Source of the DNA: Paeniglutamicibacter psychrophenolicus
Lineage (GTDB): Bacteria > Actinomycetota > Actinomycetes > Actinomycetales > Micrococcaceae
Length of the DNA stretch: 64,000 nucleotides
Assembly: GCF_017876575.1 (NCBI RefSeq)
Contig: NZ_JAGIOE010000001.1
Span: 4,258,443 to 4,322,442 of the forward strand
Direction: 5' to 3'
This document shows positions 39,045-47,332 of this stretch, piece after piece; within the stretch, counting starts at the first letter, position 1; every line of letters begins with the position of its first letter. A program made the translations under genes and the position numbers. The notes under the pieces are model-generated. The model was not told the origin of the DNA and made no database searches. It saw only the letters and a program-made list of their open reading frames with translations.

Positions 39045-40937
39045 ATGGTCCACACCACACAACGACCACCCACGGGAACACACCACACCATGCGCGAGGC
39101 AAGCACCGGACTCATCATCGACCTGCCAGGGGATTCAAACACCACGGACCTGCTGCTGTCGCGCCTGGCCCGCAAGGATGCCGCACCGCTGTTCAGCGTC
39201 AAGCGCGGCGCATCCTGGATCGACGTGTCAACCGCGGATTTCACGGCCTCGGTCCGGTCCCTGGCCAAGACGCTGCTCGCCCACGGTGTCGCCCCGGGCG
39301 ACACCGTGGCGATCATGTCTTCCACCCGCTACGAATGGGCGCTGGCCGAGCAGGCCATCTGGTTTGCCGGCGCGGTGTCGGTGCCCATCTACGAAACCAG
39401 CTCCCCGTTCCAGGTCGAGTGGATCCTCAAGGATTCCGGGGCACGGCTCGCCTTTGCCGAGGACCCCCGTCACGCGCAGGTGATCGAACAGGTCGCCGCA
39501 GCCCTTGGCGAAAAGGTCACGGTGCTCGCCTTCGAGGACGGCACGGCTGCGGATCCGGCGGGCATTCCGTCCTCGGGGCTAAAGGAGCTGGTGGATGCCG
39601 GCTTCCGCAGCGCCGTCACCGACGAACAGCTCGAGGCCGCACGGACCTCGGCTGGCCTGCAGGATTTGGCGACCCTGGTCTACACCTCCGGAACCACCGG
39701 CAGGCCCAAGGGCTGCATGATGACCCACGCGAACTTTTCCCTGATCGCCGTGAACCTGGCCCCGCACATGGCCCCGGTGCTGGGCAGCGGCGAACGCACC
39801 TTGATGTTCCTGCCGCTGGCCCACGTGCTGGCCCGCGCCGTGCAGCAGGTCTGCGTGCACGCCGGCTCCACCATCGCCCACACCTCCACCGCATCGACCC
39901 TCGTGGCGGACATGGCCGCGGTGAAGCCCGGCTTCCTGCTGGCCGTGCCCCGGATCTTCGAGAAGATCCGCACCACCGCATCCAACACCGCGCAGGCCGC
40001 CGGCAAGGGCGCGCTCTTCGCCCAGGCCGAGTCGGTGGCCATCGAATACTCCCGTGCCGCCGACGCCCGCGCCCGCGGGATTCGCACCCATCGCTCCCCC
40101 GTGCTGCTGGCCAAACACGCCCTGTTCAACAAGGTGCTCTACCCCAAGCTGCGGGCGGTGTTTGGCGGCAGGGTGCGCTACGCGATCTGCGGCGCCAGCG
40201 CCTTGAACACCGATCTGGCGCACTTCTTCCGCGGCGCAGGCGTCGACCTGCTGGAGGGCTACGGGCTCACCGAGACCACGGCCCCGGCCACGGTGAACAT
40301 GGCCCGGGACGTGCGGGTGGGCTCGGTGGGCATCCCCGTGCCGGGCACCGTGATCCGCATCGCCGAGGACGGCGAAATCCGCATCAAGGGCATCGGGGTC
40401 TTTGCCGGATACCACCGCAATGCCCGGGCCACGGCCGAGGCCTTCGACGAGGACGGGTTCTTCAAGACCGGAGACACCGGGACCCTGGACGACTCCGGGT
40501 TCCTGAGCATCACCGGCCGCAAGAAGGACATCCTGGTCACCGCCGGGGGCAAGAACGTGGTCCCGGGCCCGCTGGAGGAAATCATCCGGGCCTCGCGCCT
40601 GGTCAACCAGGTCGTCGTGGTCGGTGAGAACCGCCCGTTCGTCGCGGCCCTGGTGACACTGGATCCGGACGAACTCGGCCCGTGGTGCCGCGCCAATGCG
40701 CTGGGCGGGCTCTCACTGGGGCAGGCAGCGGTGCACCCTCGGGTGCTCGCCGAGATCCAGGCGGCCGTGGATGCGGCCAATGTGACGGTTTCCAAGGCCG
40801 AGGGCATCCGCAAGTTCACGGTCCTGGACTCCGAGCTCACCGAGGAATCCGGACACCTGACCCCGTCCCTGAAGCTCAAGCGGGCCAGCGTCATCACGGA
40901 CTACGCCGCGGTGATCGACTCGCTCTACGAGCGCTAA
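39045..40937 (+). CDS. Long-chain fatty-acid--CoA ligase (AMP-dependent synthetase)
   Basis: This is a 630-residue ANL-superfamily enzyme. The P-loop is LVYTSGTTGRPKGCMMTH, the adenylate motif GYGLTETTAPATV, the hinge region TGDTGTLDDSGFLSITGRKK and the catalytic-lysine tail SLKLKRASV. Similar to FadD15-type ligases that activate long-chain fatty acids to acyl-CoA through acyl-AMP. Cytoplasmic or membrane-associated. It stands alone between pmt and a convergent gene. Chain-length preference cannot be read. Confidence 0.92.
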   Translation: MVHTTQRPPTGTHHTMREASTGLIIDLPGDSNTTDLLLSRLARKDAAPLFSVKRGASWIDVSTADFTASVRSLAKTLLAHGVAPGDTVAIMSSTRYEWALAEQAIWFAGAVSVPIYETSSPFQVEWILKDSGARLAFAEDPRHAQVIEQVAAALGEKVTVLAFEDGTAADPAGIPSSGLKELVDAGFRSAVTDEQLEAARTSAGLQDLATLVYTSGTTGRPKGCMMTHANFSLIAVNLAPHMAPVLGSGERTLMFLPLAHVLARAVQQVCVHAGSTIAHTSTASTLVADMAAVKPGFLLAVPRIFEKIRTTASNTAQAAGKGALFAQAESVAIEYSRAADARARGIRTHRSPVLLAKHALFNKVLYPKLRAVFGGRVRYAICGASALNTDLAHFFRGAGVDLLEGYGLTETTAPATVNMARDVRVGSVGIPVPGTVIRIAEDGEIRIKGIGVFAGYHRNARATAEAFDEDGFFKTGDTGTLDDSGFLSITGRKKDILVTAGGKNVVPGPLEEIIRASRLVNQVVVVGENRPFVAALVTLDPDELGPWCRANALGGLSLGQAAVHPRVLAEIQAAVDAANVTVSKAEGIRKFTVLDSELTEESGHLTPSLKLKRASVITDYAAVIDSLYER

Positions 40938-40955
40938 AGCACCACGGAAGCACGA

Positions 40956-40993
40956 ATCCCCTCGGCGGTGCCGCAAGGCACCACCGAGGGGAT
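40956..40993. terminator. Strong hairpin between convergent genes
   Basis: ATCCCCTCGG pairs with CCGAGGGGAT around an inner TGCC/GGCA stem with a GCAA-type loop. It sits between the stop codons of the acyl-CoA ligase and the convergent TIGR01906 gene. A short T-rich run (tcttgt) follows on the plus strand. Confidence 0.65.
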
Positions 40994-41019
40994 CTTGTCG
41001 TTCTCCGCAGGGGCGGCAG

Positions 41020-42408
41020 CTACAGGCCGAAGACGCGCTTTTCCTGGCGCAGGCGTGCGGCCTCGCGGCGCTTGGCCGTGGGCCAGCTGCGGATCAGCGT
41101 GATGAGTGCGGTGAGCACGACCATCCCTGCAATGCCGATCGCGGCGTCCACCCAGAACTGCGGCGGATACAGGCGGATCAACGTGTCCGAGTAGTTGAAC
41201 GTCCAGTTTCCCTGCGAGAAGAAGATCTCGTGGAACGTGGTGAAGAAGCTGTCCCAGCCCAGGATCGCCACGGTGGTCAGCCCGGCCAGCAGCACCAGGG
41301 TCACCACGGATCCGGCAAAGAGCCCGCGGCGGATGCCTCCGGCATAGCGCTTGCCCAGGTAGGCCAGCGCAATGACCGCAATGACGCCCAGGGCGATTCC
41401 GCCCAGGTAGGTGAAGGACATGACGTTCTTGACGTCGGCCATGTGCTGGACCTCGGTGCCCAGGAAAAGCGGGTTGCCGTTGGGGAACCGCAAGTCGCCC
41501 AGGTACCGGTTGTCGGCGACGTTGTTCAGGAAGTCCACGCCGTAGGACCCGTAGGTCAGCCTGTCGGCGGTGGTGAACCCGAACCCGTCGGCCGGGAAGC
41601 CTGGTCGCTGGTAGGCGATCCAGAGGAAGATCGGGCTGGCGATCAGCCGGATGGCGAGGATCAGCAAGATGAAGGGGTAGGCAATGGCCAGCAGCACCTG
41701 CAGGGTGCGGGCCAACGGAGGCTTGGAATCCAGGGCGGCCTCGCGGGCGGCACGGCGTTCGCGCGCGGCCGGGGTCGGCTCGGGCACCGGGGTGTAGGCA
41801 CCGAAGACCCGGTTGCGGGCCTCGGCGATCGCGGAGGCCGTTTCCGGGGGCGTGCCGGCACCCTGTGCCGCGGCGCTTGGGCGCGGCAGCGTCTGGGTCC
41901 TGTCGTCGCCCACCGGTGCGGGGGCGGCGGTTGCGGGTGCCGCAGACACCGAGACCTTGGTGGTTTCGGGCAGTGGTTCCACCGGGATCTTGGCAATGAT
42001 GTCCTCGATCTCCTCGGGTTCCTCCCGCTTTGGCTTGGCCACCGGCTTCGCGGCGGGTTTCAGCGGTGCGGCGGCCGGGGGCTTGGCGGAGGGCGCCTTG
42101 GTCGGTGCCGGAGCATTGTCTGCCGGGGCCTTGGCCTCGGGCGCTTGGGCCGGTGCAGGTTTGGCGGCCTGGGCCGGTTCCGCCGCGGGGGCCTTGGCCG
42201 GTGCCGGAGCCGTGGCAGGCTTCTGCGCCGCAGCGGCGGCCGCGGCACGCGAGGCAGCCAACGAGGCTTCGATCTTGGCGGCGGCGGCCGCTGCGGCCGC
42301 GCTCAGCGAACCGGAAGCCGGCTTCGCCTCGGCATTGGCGGCGGGCGCTGCCGGTGGGCTCGCCGGGGCATCCGGCTTGCCGGTCTGCACTTTGTCCTGC
42401 TCAGCCAT
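41020..42408 (-). CDS. TIGR01906/DUF1461 family integral membrane protein
   Basis: This 462-residue protein has two very different halves. Residues 1 to about 225 are a low-complexity Ala/Pro/Lys tail, with one charged patch KREEPEEIEDIIAKIPVEPL. Residues 225-462 are a membrane domain of about four or five helices with the extracytoplasmic segment YGVDFLNNVADNRYLGDLRF and TEVQHMADVKNVMSF, as in TIGR01906 proteins. Function unknown. GGGAG precedes the ATG. The long tail is probably cytoplasmic and could tether partners. It is compositionally odd beside the rest of the window. Confidence 0.88.
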   Translation of the reverse strand: MAEQDKVQTGKPDAPASPPAAPAANAEAKPASGSLSAAAAAAAAKIEASLAASRAAAAAAAQKPATAPAPAKAPAAEPAQAAKPAPAQAPEAKAPADNAPAPTKAPSAKPPAAAPLKPAAKPVAKPKREEPEEIEDIIAKIPVEPLPETTKVSVSAAPATAAPAPVGDDRTQTLPRPSAAAQGAGTPPETASAIAEARNRVFGAYTPVPEPTPAARERRAAREAALDSKPPLARTLQVLLAIAYPFILLILAIRLIASPIFLWIAYQRPGFPADGFGFTTADRLTYGSYGVDFLNNVADNRYLGDLRFPNGNPLFLGTEVQHMADVKNVMSFTYLGGIALGVIAVIALAYLGKRYAGGIRRGLFAGSVVTLVLLAGLTTVAILGWDSFFTTFHEIFFSQGNWTFNYSDTLIRLYPPQFWVDAAIGIAGMVVLTALITLIRSWPTAKRREAARLRQEKRVFGL

Positions 42409-42763
42409 GCTTCTCCCTCAAAACTCTGACATGCGGTGCGTACGCTCTGCTGTCGCGGCGCGCCGTGGCCGCACCGCCAAACACACAGCCCTAAGACTAT
42501 CGAGCGATCGGTACACCAGCCGCCCACTGGCGGCTTTTCGGCCCGCGTGTCGGTATCCGTGGAACTGCGGCGGCCCGGCCGTCGGGTTCCGGAATTTCCC
42601 GGCGCCGCGCACCCTGGTCACGGTTGCCGGGCTTCATGCGCTGGACATGCCCGCATGGGGAGATGGTGCAGCTGGGTGGGGCGGGTGCGCCCGGGTTGGT
42701 GCCGCCAGGCAGCGACGCGCCCGGATGTGCTGCCGACGGTGTGGTCGGCGCGGATGACGCGAT
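42409..42763. other. Gene-free spacer
   Basis: This is 355 bases between two minus-strand genes. I see no coding frame with support. It contains a short hairpin, GCCGCC-cact-GGCGGC followed by TTTT (about 42519-42538, plus orientation), and presumably the promoter of the membrane-protein gene, which I cannot place. Nothing resembles a tRNA or repeat. Confidence 0.4.
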
Positions 42764-44551
42764 TCAGGCGGCTGCGGTTTCGGGGTGAAAGACCCAGTTC
42801 CGCCGGGGTCTTCGGAGCGGGTCCCGGGAGGCGGGAAGCACCACGAGCGGGATGCCGTCGACGACGGTGATGCCGAAGTGCCCCGCGTGGAAGGCCGTGT
42901 GACACCGGATGCACAATAATATACCGTTACTGACTTGGGTCTTTCCACCTTCAGAGTATGGCTTGATGTGATGCACTTCGGTCCGGTGGACGGGCATGGA
43001 GCAGCCGGGATTGGCGCAGCCGCGGTCGCGCGCGGCGATGGCGCGCTTCTGGCCCTTGGTGAAGAAGCGCTTGCGCCGCCCCACATCCAGGGGCTCGCTG
43101 CGCCCTCCCATCACCACCGGGGTGATCCCGGCGTTGCACGCCATCCGGCGGGCGGTGGCGGCGGAGATCTCGTGGCCGTGGGCCGTGAACCCGGCCGATT
43201 CCAGGGCCCCGGTGAGGGCGGCGTAGTCGATCATGACCAGCAATTCGATGCGGGACTTCATCGGCATCCCTTCCTTCGGGGTGCCGGCCGGGTCCATCCA
43301 GGTCTGCAAGGCGTCGAACAGCGCCTGCGACAGGCGCTGGGCTCGGCGCCGGGCGTTTGCCTCGCGGGCGGATTCCCCGGGGTATTTGTCCCCGTCCGGC
43401 AACCCGTAGGGGTTCTCGGGCGGCAGCGGCCTGCCCACATCGGTGAAGCCCGCGCGCGGGCGAAGGGATTCCGGGGTGTCCGGGTTGGCTGCCCAATCCG
43501 GGATCGGCGGGGCCGGCTCGGAATCTGCGGCGATGCACGGGCCCGCGCCGGTTCCCCTGCCCGGCCGTTCCGGTGCCGGGCCATCGTCGACGGGGGCGAA
43601 GGGTGCGGCGGGGGTGCCGGAAGCGGTCCGCGGGTTGTTCAGGTCGTCGGCGAGGGTGCAAAGCCTTTCCTGGCCCTCGGCATCGACGAGCAGTTCCCAG
43701 AGGAACCCGGCGGCCTTGCGGGTGCGGAAACGCAGTCCCAGATGGCGGGCCATGGCGGCCTCCTGGCGCTCCAGCACGCTGGCGTCAAGTTTTTCGGCGG
43801 CGTTCTTGATGAGCTTGCCCAGGTCCTTGGCGTCCCCCTGCCGGAGGATCCCGGTGACCTTTTCCAGCAGCTCCTGCCGGGCCGCGCCGGGATCGGATTG
43901 CGCTTCCAGGGACGGTTCCAGCCCCTCGAGCTTGGCCGCGGCGATGGCGACGGCGCGCGGATCTGCTCCTCCTCCGTCCACGACCCTGCCCAGCTCCGGG
44001 TACCGCGGCGGCACCAGGGTTCCGGTCTCGTCGAGGTGCTCGTGCAGGCGTTCGTGGGAAAGCAGCCGGTGACGGGCCTGGAAGTATTCGAGGTGGAGGC
44101 GGGAGGCGAGGAACTCGGCCGGGCCCGCGTGCAGGGATTTGCGGTCCGCGGCGCTGGTCTCGTCGGCGGGCAGGTGCGTGGCCCCGCGGGCGAAGGCGGC
44201 CGGGTCCGCCAGTGCCGTGTCCACCGCGGCCAGCGCGGCATCGGTGAGTGTGTGGGCCTCGGTCTCGGCGCAGGCACCGGCGGCGAGGACCTGGGCACGG
44301 GCCCCGGCGTGGGCGATGCGTTCAACCAGCTGTGCCAGGGCGGCGGCCAGCACCGGGGAGCCGTCGACCGCCGCGAGGGCATCGTCGATGGCCCTGCCCA
44401 GCACCGGCTCCAGGGCCGCGAGCACCCGCACCCGGTGCCCGGGCGCGGCCGTGTCCGGGGCCGGGAGCGCCGTTGCGGTCCCCAGCACCCCGTCGATGGC
44501 GGCGAGCACCTCCTCGGTGCTGCTGGATGTGTTGCTCATGCCATCCATCAT
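42764..44551 (-). CDS. DUF222 / HNH endonuclease domain protein (13E12 family)
   Basis: The product is about 595 residues. An N-terminal and central DUF222 region (helical, Ala/Glu-rich, to about 330) is followed by a Pro-rich spacer. The C-terminal HNH nuclease motif is RDRGCANPGCSMPVHRTEVHH with zinc-binding cysteines, then SNGILLCIRCHTAFHAGHFG. Related proteins form the large 13E12 repeat family of actinobacteria, often present in many copies and linked to mobility, though this copy stands among core genes with no repeats I can see. Start uncertain among 44539, 44548, 44551 and a GTG at 44563; none has a good ribosome site. Confidence 0.88.
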   Translation of the reverse strand: MMDGMSNTSSSTEEVLAAIDGVLGTATALPAPDTAAPGHRVRVLAALEPVLGRAIDDALAAVDGSPVLAAALAQLVERIAHAGARAQVLAAGACAETEAHTLTDAALAAVDTALADPAAFARGATHLPADETSAADRKSLHAGPAEFLASRLHLEYFQARHRLLSHERLHEHLDETGTLVPPRYPELGRVVDGGGADPRAVAIAAAKLEGLEPSLEAQSDPGAARQELLEKVTGILRQGDAKDLGKLIKNAAEKLDASVLERQEAAMARHLGLRFRTRKAAGFLWELLVDAEGQERLCTLADDLNNPRTASGTPAAPFAPVDDGPAPERPGRGTGAGPCIAADSEPAPPIPDWAANPDTPESLRPRAGFTDVGRPLPPENPYGLPDGDKYPGESAREANARRRAQRLSQALFDALQTWMDPAGTPKEGMPMKSRIELLVMIDYAALTGALESAGFTAHGHEISAATARRMACNAGITPVVMGGRSEPLDVGRRKRFFTKGQKRAIAARDRGCANPGCSMPVHRTEVHHIKPYSEGGKTQVSNGILLCIRCHTAFHAGHFGITVVDGIPLVVLPASRDPLRRPRRNWVFHPETAAA

Positions 44552-44624
44552 CGGACCGCGCACGGGGTGCCCGGAAGAGGGGTGCGCGGGGATGTGGATA
44601 ACCGGGCCCGGGCACCCGCTGAGG

Positions 44625-46091
44625 TTAGTAGCGGTACGCTTCGGGCTTGTACGGCCCCGAAACCGCCAGGCCCAGGTACGCGGCCTGGGTCTCGGTCAGG
44701 GTGGTCAGCTCCACGCCCAGCGCGGCCAGGTGCAGCCGGGCGACTTTCTCGTCGAGGATCTTGGGCAGCACGTGGACGGCCTTGGCGTACTCCCCGGTGC
44801 CGGCCTTGGTGAACAGCTCGATCTGCGCCAGCACCTGGTTGCTGAAGGAGCAGGACATCACGAACGACGGGTGTCCGGTGGCGTTGCCCAGGTTCAGCAG
44901 CCGGCCCTCGGAGAGCACGATGACCGAGCGCTCCGCCGCGGTCCCGGCCGCGAAGGTCCATTCGTGCACCTGGGCCTTGATCTCGACCTTGCGCACGCCC
45001 GGGACCGCGGCCAGCCCGGCCATGTCGATCTCGTCGTCGAAGTGGCCCACGTTGCCCACGATGGCCTTGTCCTTCATGGACTGCAGGTGCGCGGCGGTGA
45101 TGATGCCGGTGCCGCCGGTGGTGGTCACGAAGATGTCACCGGCCCCCAGCACGGTTTCGAGGCGGGCGACCTGGTAGCCGTCCATCGCGGCCTGCAGCGC
45201 GCAGATCGGGTCGATCTCGGTGACGATGACCCGCGCGCCCTGCCCGGCCATGGCCTCCGCGGCGCCCTTGCCCACGTCCCCGTAGCCGCAAATGACCACG
45301 ACCTTGCCGCCGATCAGCACGTCGGTGGCGCGCATGATCCCGTCGGGCAGCGAGTGGCGGATGCCGTACTTGTTGTCGAACTTGGACTTGGTCACCGAGT
45401 CGTTGACGTTGATCGCCGGGAAGAGCAGCGTGCCGGCGGACGCCATCTGGTTCAGGCGCATCACCCCGGTGGTGGTTTCCTCGCTGGCGCCCAGGATGCC
45501 TGCGGCGATGCGGGTGAACCTGGCCGGGTCCCCGGCCAGGGAGGCGCGCAGGGTGTCGAGCACGATGGCGTGTTCGAGGCTTGTCGCGGCCTCGGGTCCG
45601 GGCACCGCGCCGGCGGCCTCGTACTGCGCGCCCAGGTGCACCAGCATGGTGGCGTCCCCGCCGTCATCCAGGATCAGGTTCGGGCCAAGCTCCGGGTCCT
45701 GTTCGGCACCGGGCCAGGAAAGGATCTGTTCGGCGGTCCACCAGTAGTCTTCCAGGGATTCGCCCTTCCAGGCGAAGACCGGGACCCCTTCCGGGTTTTC
45801 GGGGGTGCCGGCGCCCACGACCACTGCGGCGGCGGCCTCGTCCTGGGTGGAGAAGATGTTGCAGGAGGCCCAGCGGACCGCCGCGCCCAGGGCGACGAGG
45901 GTCTCGATCAGCACCGCGGTCTGCACCGTCATGTGCAGGGAGCCGGCGATGCGGGCACCGGCCAGCGGCTTCGACGCCGAGTACTCGGCGCGCAGGGACA
46001 TCAGCCCGGGCATCTCGTGTTCGGCCAGGCGGATCTGGTGGCGTCCTGCCTCATGCAGGGACAGGTCGGCGACCTTGTGCCCGAGTCCCAT
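44625..46091 (-). CDS. ahcY: S-adenosylhomocysteine hydrolase
   Basis: This 488-residue NAD-dependent enzyme splits S-adenosylhomocysteine to homocysteine and adenosine in the activated methyl cycle. The N-terminus [20 protein letters not shown], the substrate site [14 protein letters not shown], the NAD loop [28 protein letters not shown] and the C-terminal KPEAYRY (lysine and tyrosine closing the NAD site) are all canonical. It starts 12 bases after the stop of the small Trm112-like gene, with only a weak ribosome site (GGTGGCGAG), so translation may be coupled. Confidence 0.97.
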   Translation of the reverse strand: MGLGHKVADLSLHEAGRHQIRLAEHEMPGLMSLRAEYSASKPLAGARIAGSLHMTVQTAVLIETLVALGAAVRWASCNIFSTQDEAAAAVVVGAGTPENPEGVPVFAWKGESLEDYWWTAEQILSWPGAEQDPELGPNLILDDGGDATMLVHLGAQYEAAGAVPGPEAATSLEHAIVLDTLRASLAGDPARFTRIAAGILGASEETTTGVMRLNQMASAGTLLFPAINVNDSVTKSKFDNKYGIRHSLPDGIMRATDVLIGGKVVVICGYGDVGKGAAEAMAGQGARVIVTEIDPICALQAAMDGYQVARLETVLGAGDIFVTTTGGTGIITAAHLQSMKDKAIVGNVGHFDDEIDMAGLAAVPGVRKVEIKAQVHEWTFAAGTAAERSVIVLSEGRLLNLGNATGHPSFVMSCSFSNQVLAQIELFTKAGTGEYAKAVHVLPKILDEKVARLHLAALGVELTTLTETQAAYLGLAVSGPYKPEAYRY

Positions 46092-46103
46092 CTCGCCACC
46101 CGC

Positions 46104-46301
46104 CTAGCCTTGGCCCCTGGCCGGGATGGTCGTGGCCTCGGAGGCCAGCATGACCGGGATGCCTTCAATGATGTCGTAGCTGTAGGTTTCGCCGTTGGCA
46201 CCGGTGCCAGTGGAGACCAGGATGTCCCCGTGCTGCACCAAGGTGGAGCCGGTGACGGGGCAACGGAGCTGGGCGATGAGTTGCGCTGAGAGATTCGACA
46301 T
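46104..46301 (-). CDS. Trm112 family protein
   Basis: This is a 65-residue protein. LRCPVTGSTL and YDIIEGIPVML are the family motifs. It keeps only one cysteine of the four that bind zinc in eukaryotic Trm112, as in other actinobacterial members, so zinc binding is doubtful. By family it is an activator or stabiliser of methyltransferases. It sits before S-adenosylhomocysteine hydrolase, which fits a methylation theme. The TAAACT -10 box (46309-46314) overlaps the stop codon of the upstream gene and is seven bases from the ATG. Confidence 0.85.
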   Translation of the reverse strand: MSNLSAQLIAQLRCPVTGSTLVQHGDILVSTGTGANGETYSYDIIEGIPVMLASEATTIPARGQG

Positions 46302-46308
46302 GGAACCC

Positions 46309-46314
46309 AGTTTA
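46309..46314 (-). promoter_or_regulatory. -10 box for leaderless Trm112-ahcY transcript
   Basis: TAAACT lies seven bases before the Trm112 start, inside the stop codon of the DUF3499 gene. It would allow the Trm112-ahcY unit to be transcribed on its own. Confidence 0.5.
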
Positions 46315-46710
46315 GGGCTCCATGTTCCCTTCGCGCAGTACCCGCAGGTGGCGACGGGTCAGGGACTGGGAATCGCCGGGCTCGATGGCCGGCGGGGCAC
46401 TGCGCGGGGACGGGGTCTCGAGGGGCGGGGCCGCGACGGGGAGCGCCTCGTCTTCCCGCACCGCGTTGGCCAGGGCGTAGAGGTCGTCGTTGCGCAACCG
46501 TCCCTGCTCGGGCAGTGCCAGGCGCAGGACCTGCCACCCCAGCGGCGCGGTCAGGCGCTGCGCATGGAGGTCGCACAGGTCGTAGCAATGCGGTTCCGCA
46601 TAGGTCGCCAACGGACCGAGCACCGCCGTCGAGTCGGCGTACACATACGTCAAGGTGGCGATGGCCGGCTGGCGGCATGCCGAACGTGAACAAAGTCTAT
46701 TGGATCCCAC
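46312..46710 (-). CDS. DUF3499 family protein
   Basis: This 132-residue actinobacterial protein has unknown function. The N-terminus LCSRSACRQPAIATLTYVYA and AEPHCYDLCDLHAQR contain four cysteines likely to bind a metal ion (CxxxxC and CxxxC). The C-terminal part is Pro-rich. I chose GTG 46710 because family members begin with this segment and TAGTCT (46719-46724) lies eight bases upstream. The longer open frame upstream lacks support. Divergent from the metallopeptidase-like gene, as in mycobacteria (Rv3258c/Rv3259). Confidence 0.88.
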   Translation of the reverse strand: MGSNRLCSRSACRQPAIATLTYVYADSTAVLGPLATYAEPHCYDLCDLHAQRLTAPLGWQVLRLALPEQGRLRNDDLYALANAVREDEALPVAAPPLETPSPRSAPPAIEPGDSQSLTRRHLRVLREGNMEP

Positions 46711-46718
46711 GGTTACAC

Positions 46719-46803
46719 AGACTACCGCAGCGCGGTGCCCGCCACGGCCGCGCACCGCCGTGCGGGCCAACGGAACCGCAGCGGGCTTCGGGTGGCTTAC
46801 GCT
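46719..46803. promoter_or_regulatory. Divergent leaderless promoters, DUF3499 and metallopeptidase-like gene
   Basis: TAGTCT (46719-46724, minus) is eight bases from the DUF3499 GTG. TACGCT (46798-46803, plus) is six bases before ATG 46810. No ribosome-binding site is seen on either side. Confidence 0.5.
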
Positions 46804-46809
46804 AAAGAC

Positions 46810-47325
46810 ATGTCCGGAAAACTGTCGATCGATTTGGACGGGCGCGATCCTGCCTCGTTGGGCAGCGGGTCGACCCGCCGGTTCGCCGACCGCAAGCGCA
46901 ACCGGCACGGACGCGGCCGCCGCGGGCCGATGCTCCTGGCGCCGATGCCCGGTGCACGCACCCGGGCCGAACGCTTCGAGGACCTTTTGATCGAATCCGC
47001 CGAGCGCCTGGCCGACCGCTGGGGCGAGCGGGTGACCTCGATCGATTTCCGCATCCTGATGGTTCCCAACGCCAAGGTTCTCGAGCGGGCCAGGGCCGAA
47101 GGCACCCGGGTGCCGTGGGCGACCAACCGCTCCGCGCGCCCCGGGCGACCCGAACGCATCACGCTTTACCGCCGTCCCATCGAGGAGGCGTGCGTCCACG
47201 GACCCGAGTTGCTGCCCGAGCTGGTGCATTTCTCCATCGTGGAGCAGCTGGCCGACCTGTGGGCCATGGACCCGCAGGCGATCGATCCCGAATACGGGAT
47301 CTGGGGCGCCGGCCCGGGCGCCTGA
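46810..47325 (+). CDS. Minimal metallopeptidase family protein, HExxH lost
   Basis: This 171-residue protein, homologous by position to M. tuberculosis Rv3259, has a basic N-terminal tail (ADRKRNRHGRGRRGP). The following domain matches the zincin-like minimal peptidase family. The motif place where HExxH is expected reads ELVHFSIVEQLADLW, so only one histidine and a displaced glutamate remain. Catalysis by the usual zinc mechanism is doubtful. Ends seven bases before a convergent gene. The start ATG follows a TACGCT box by six bases. Confidence 0.8.
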   Translation: MSGKLSIDLDGRDPASLGSGSTRRFADRKRNRHGRGRRGPMLLAPMPGARTRAERFEDLLIESAERLADRWGERVTSIDFRILMVPNAKVLERARAEGTRVPWATNRSARPGRPERITLYRRPIEEACVHGPELLPELVHFSIVEQLADLWAMDPQAIDPEYGIWGAGPGA

Positions 47326-47332
47326 GCGGAAC

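Noticed and set aside
42764-44551. HNH gene as part of a defence system
   Set aside because: DUF222/HNH (13E12-type) proteins are common multi-copy genes and no helicase, methylase or other defence partner is adjacent.
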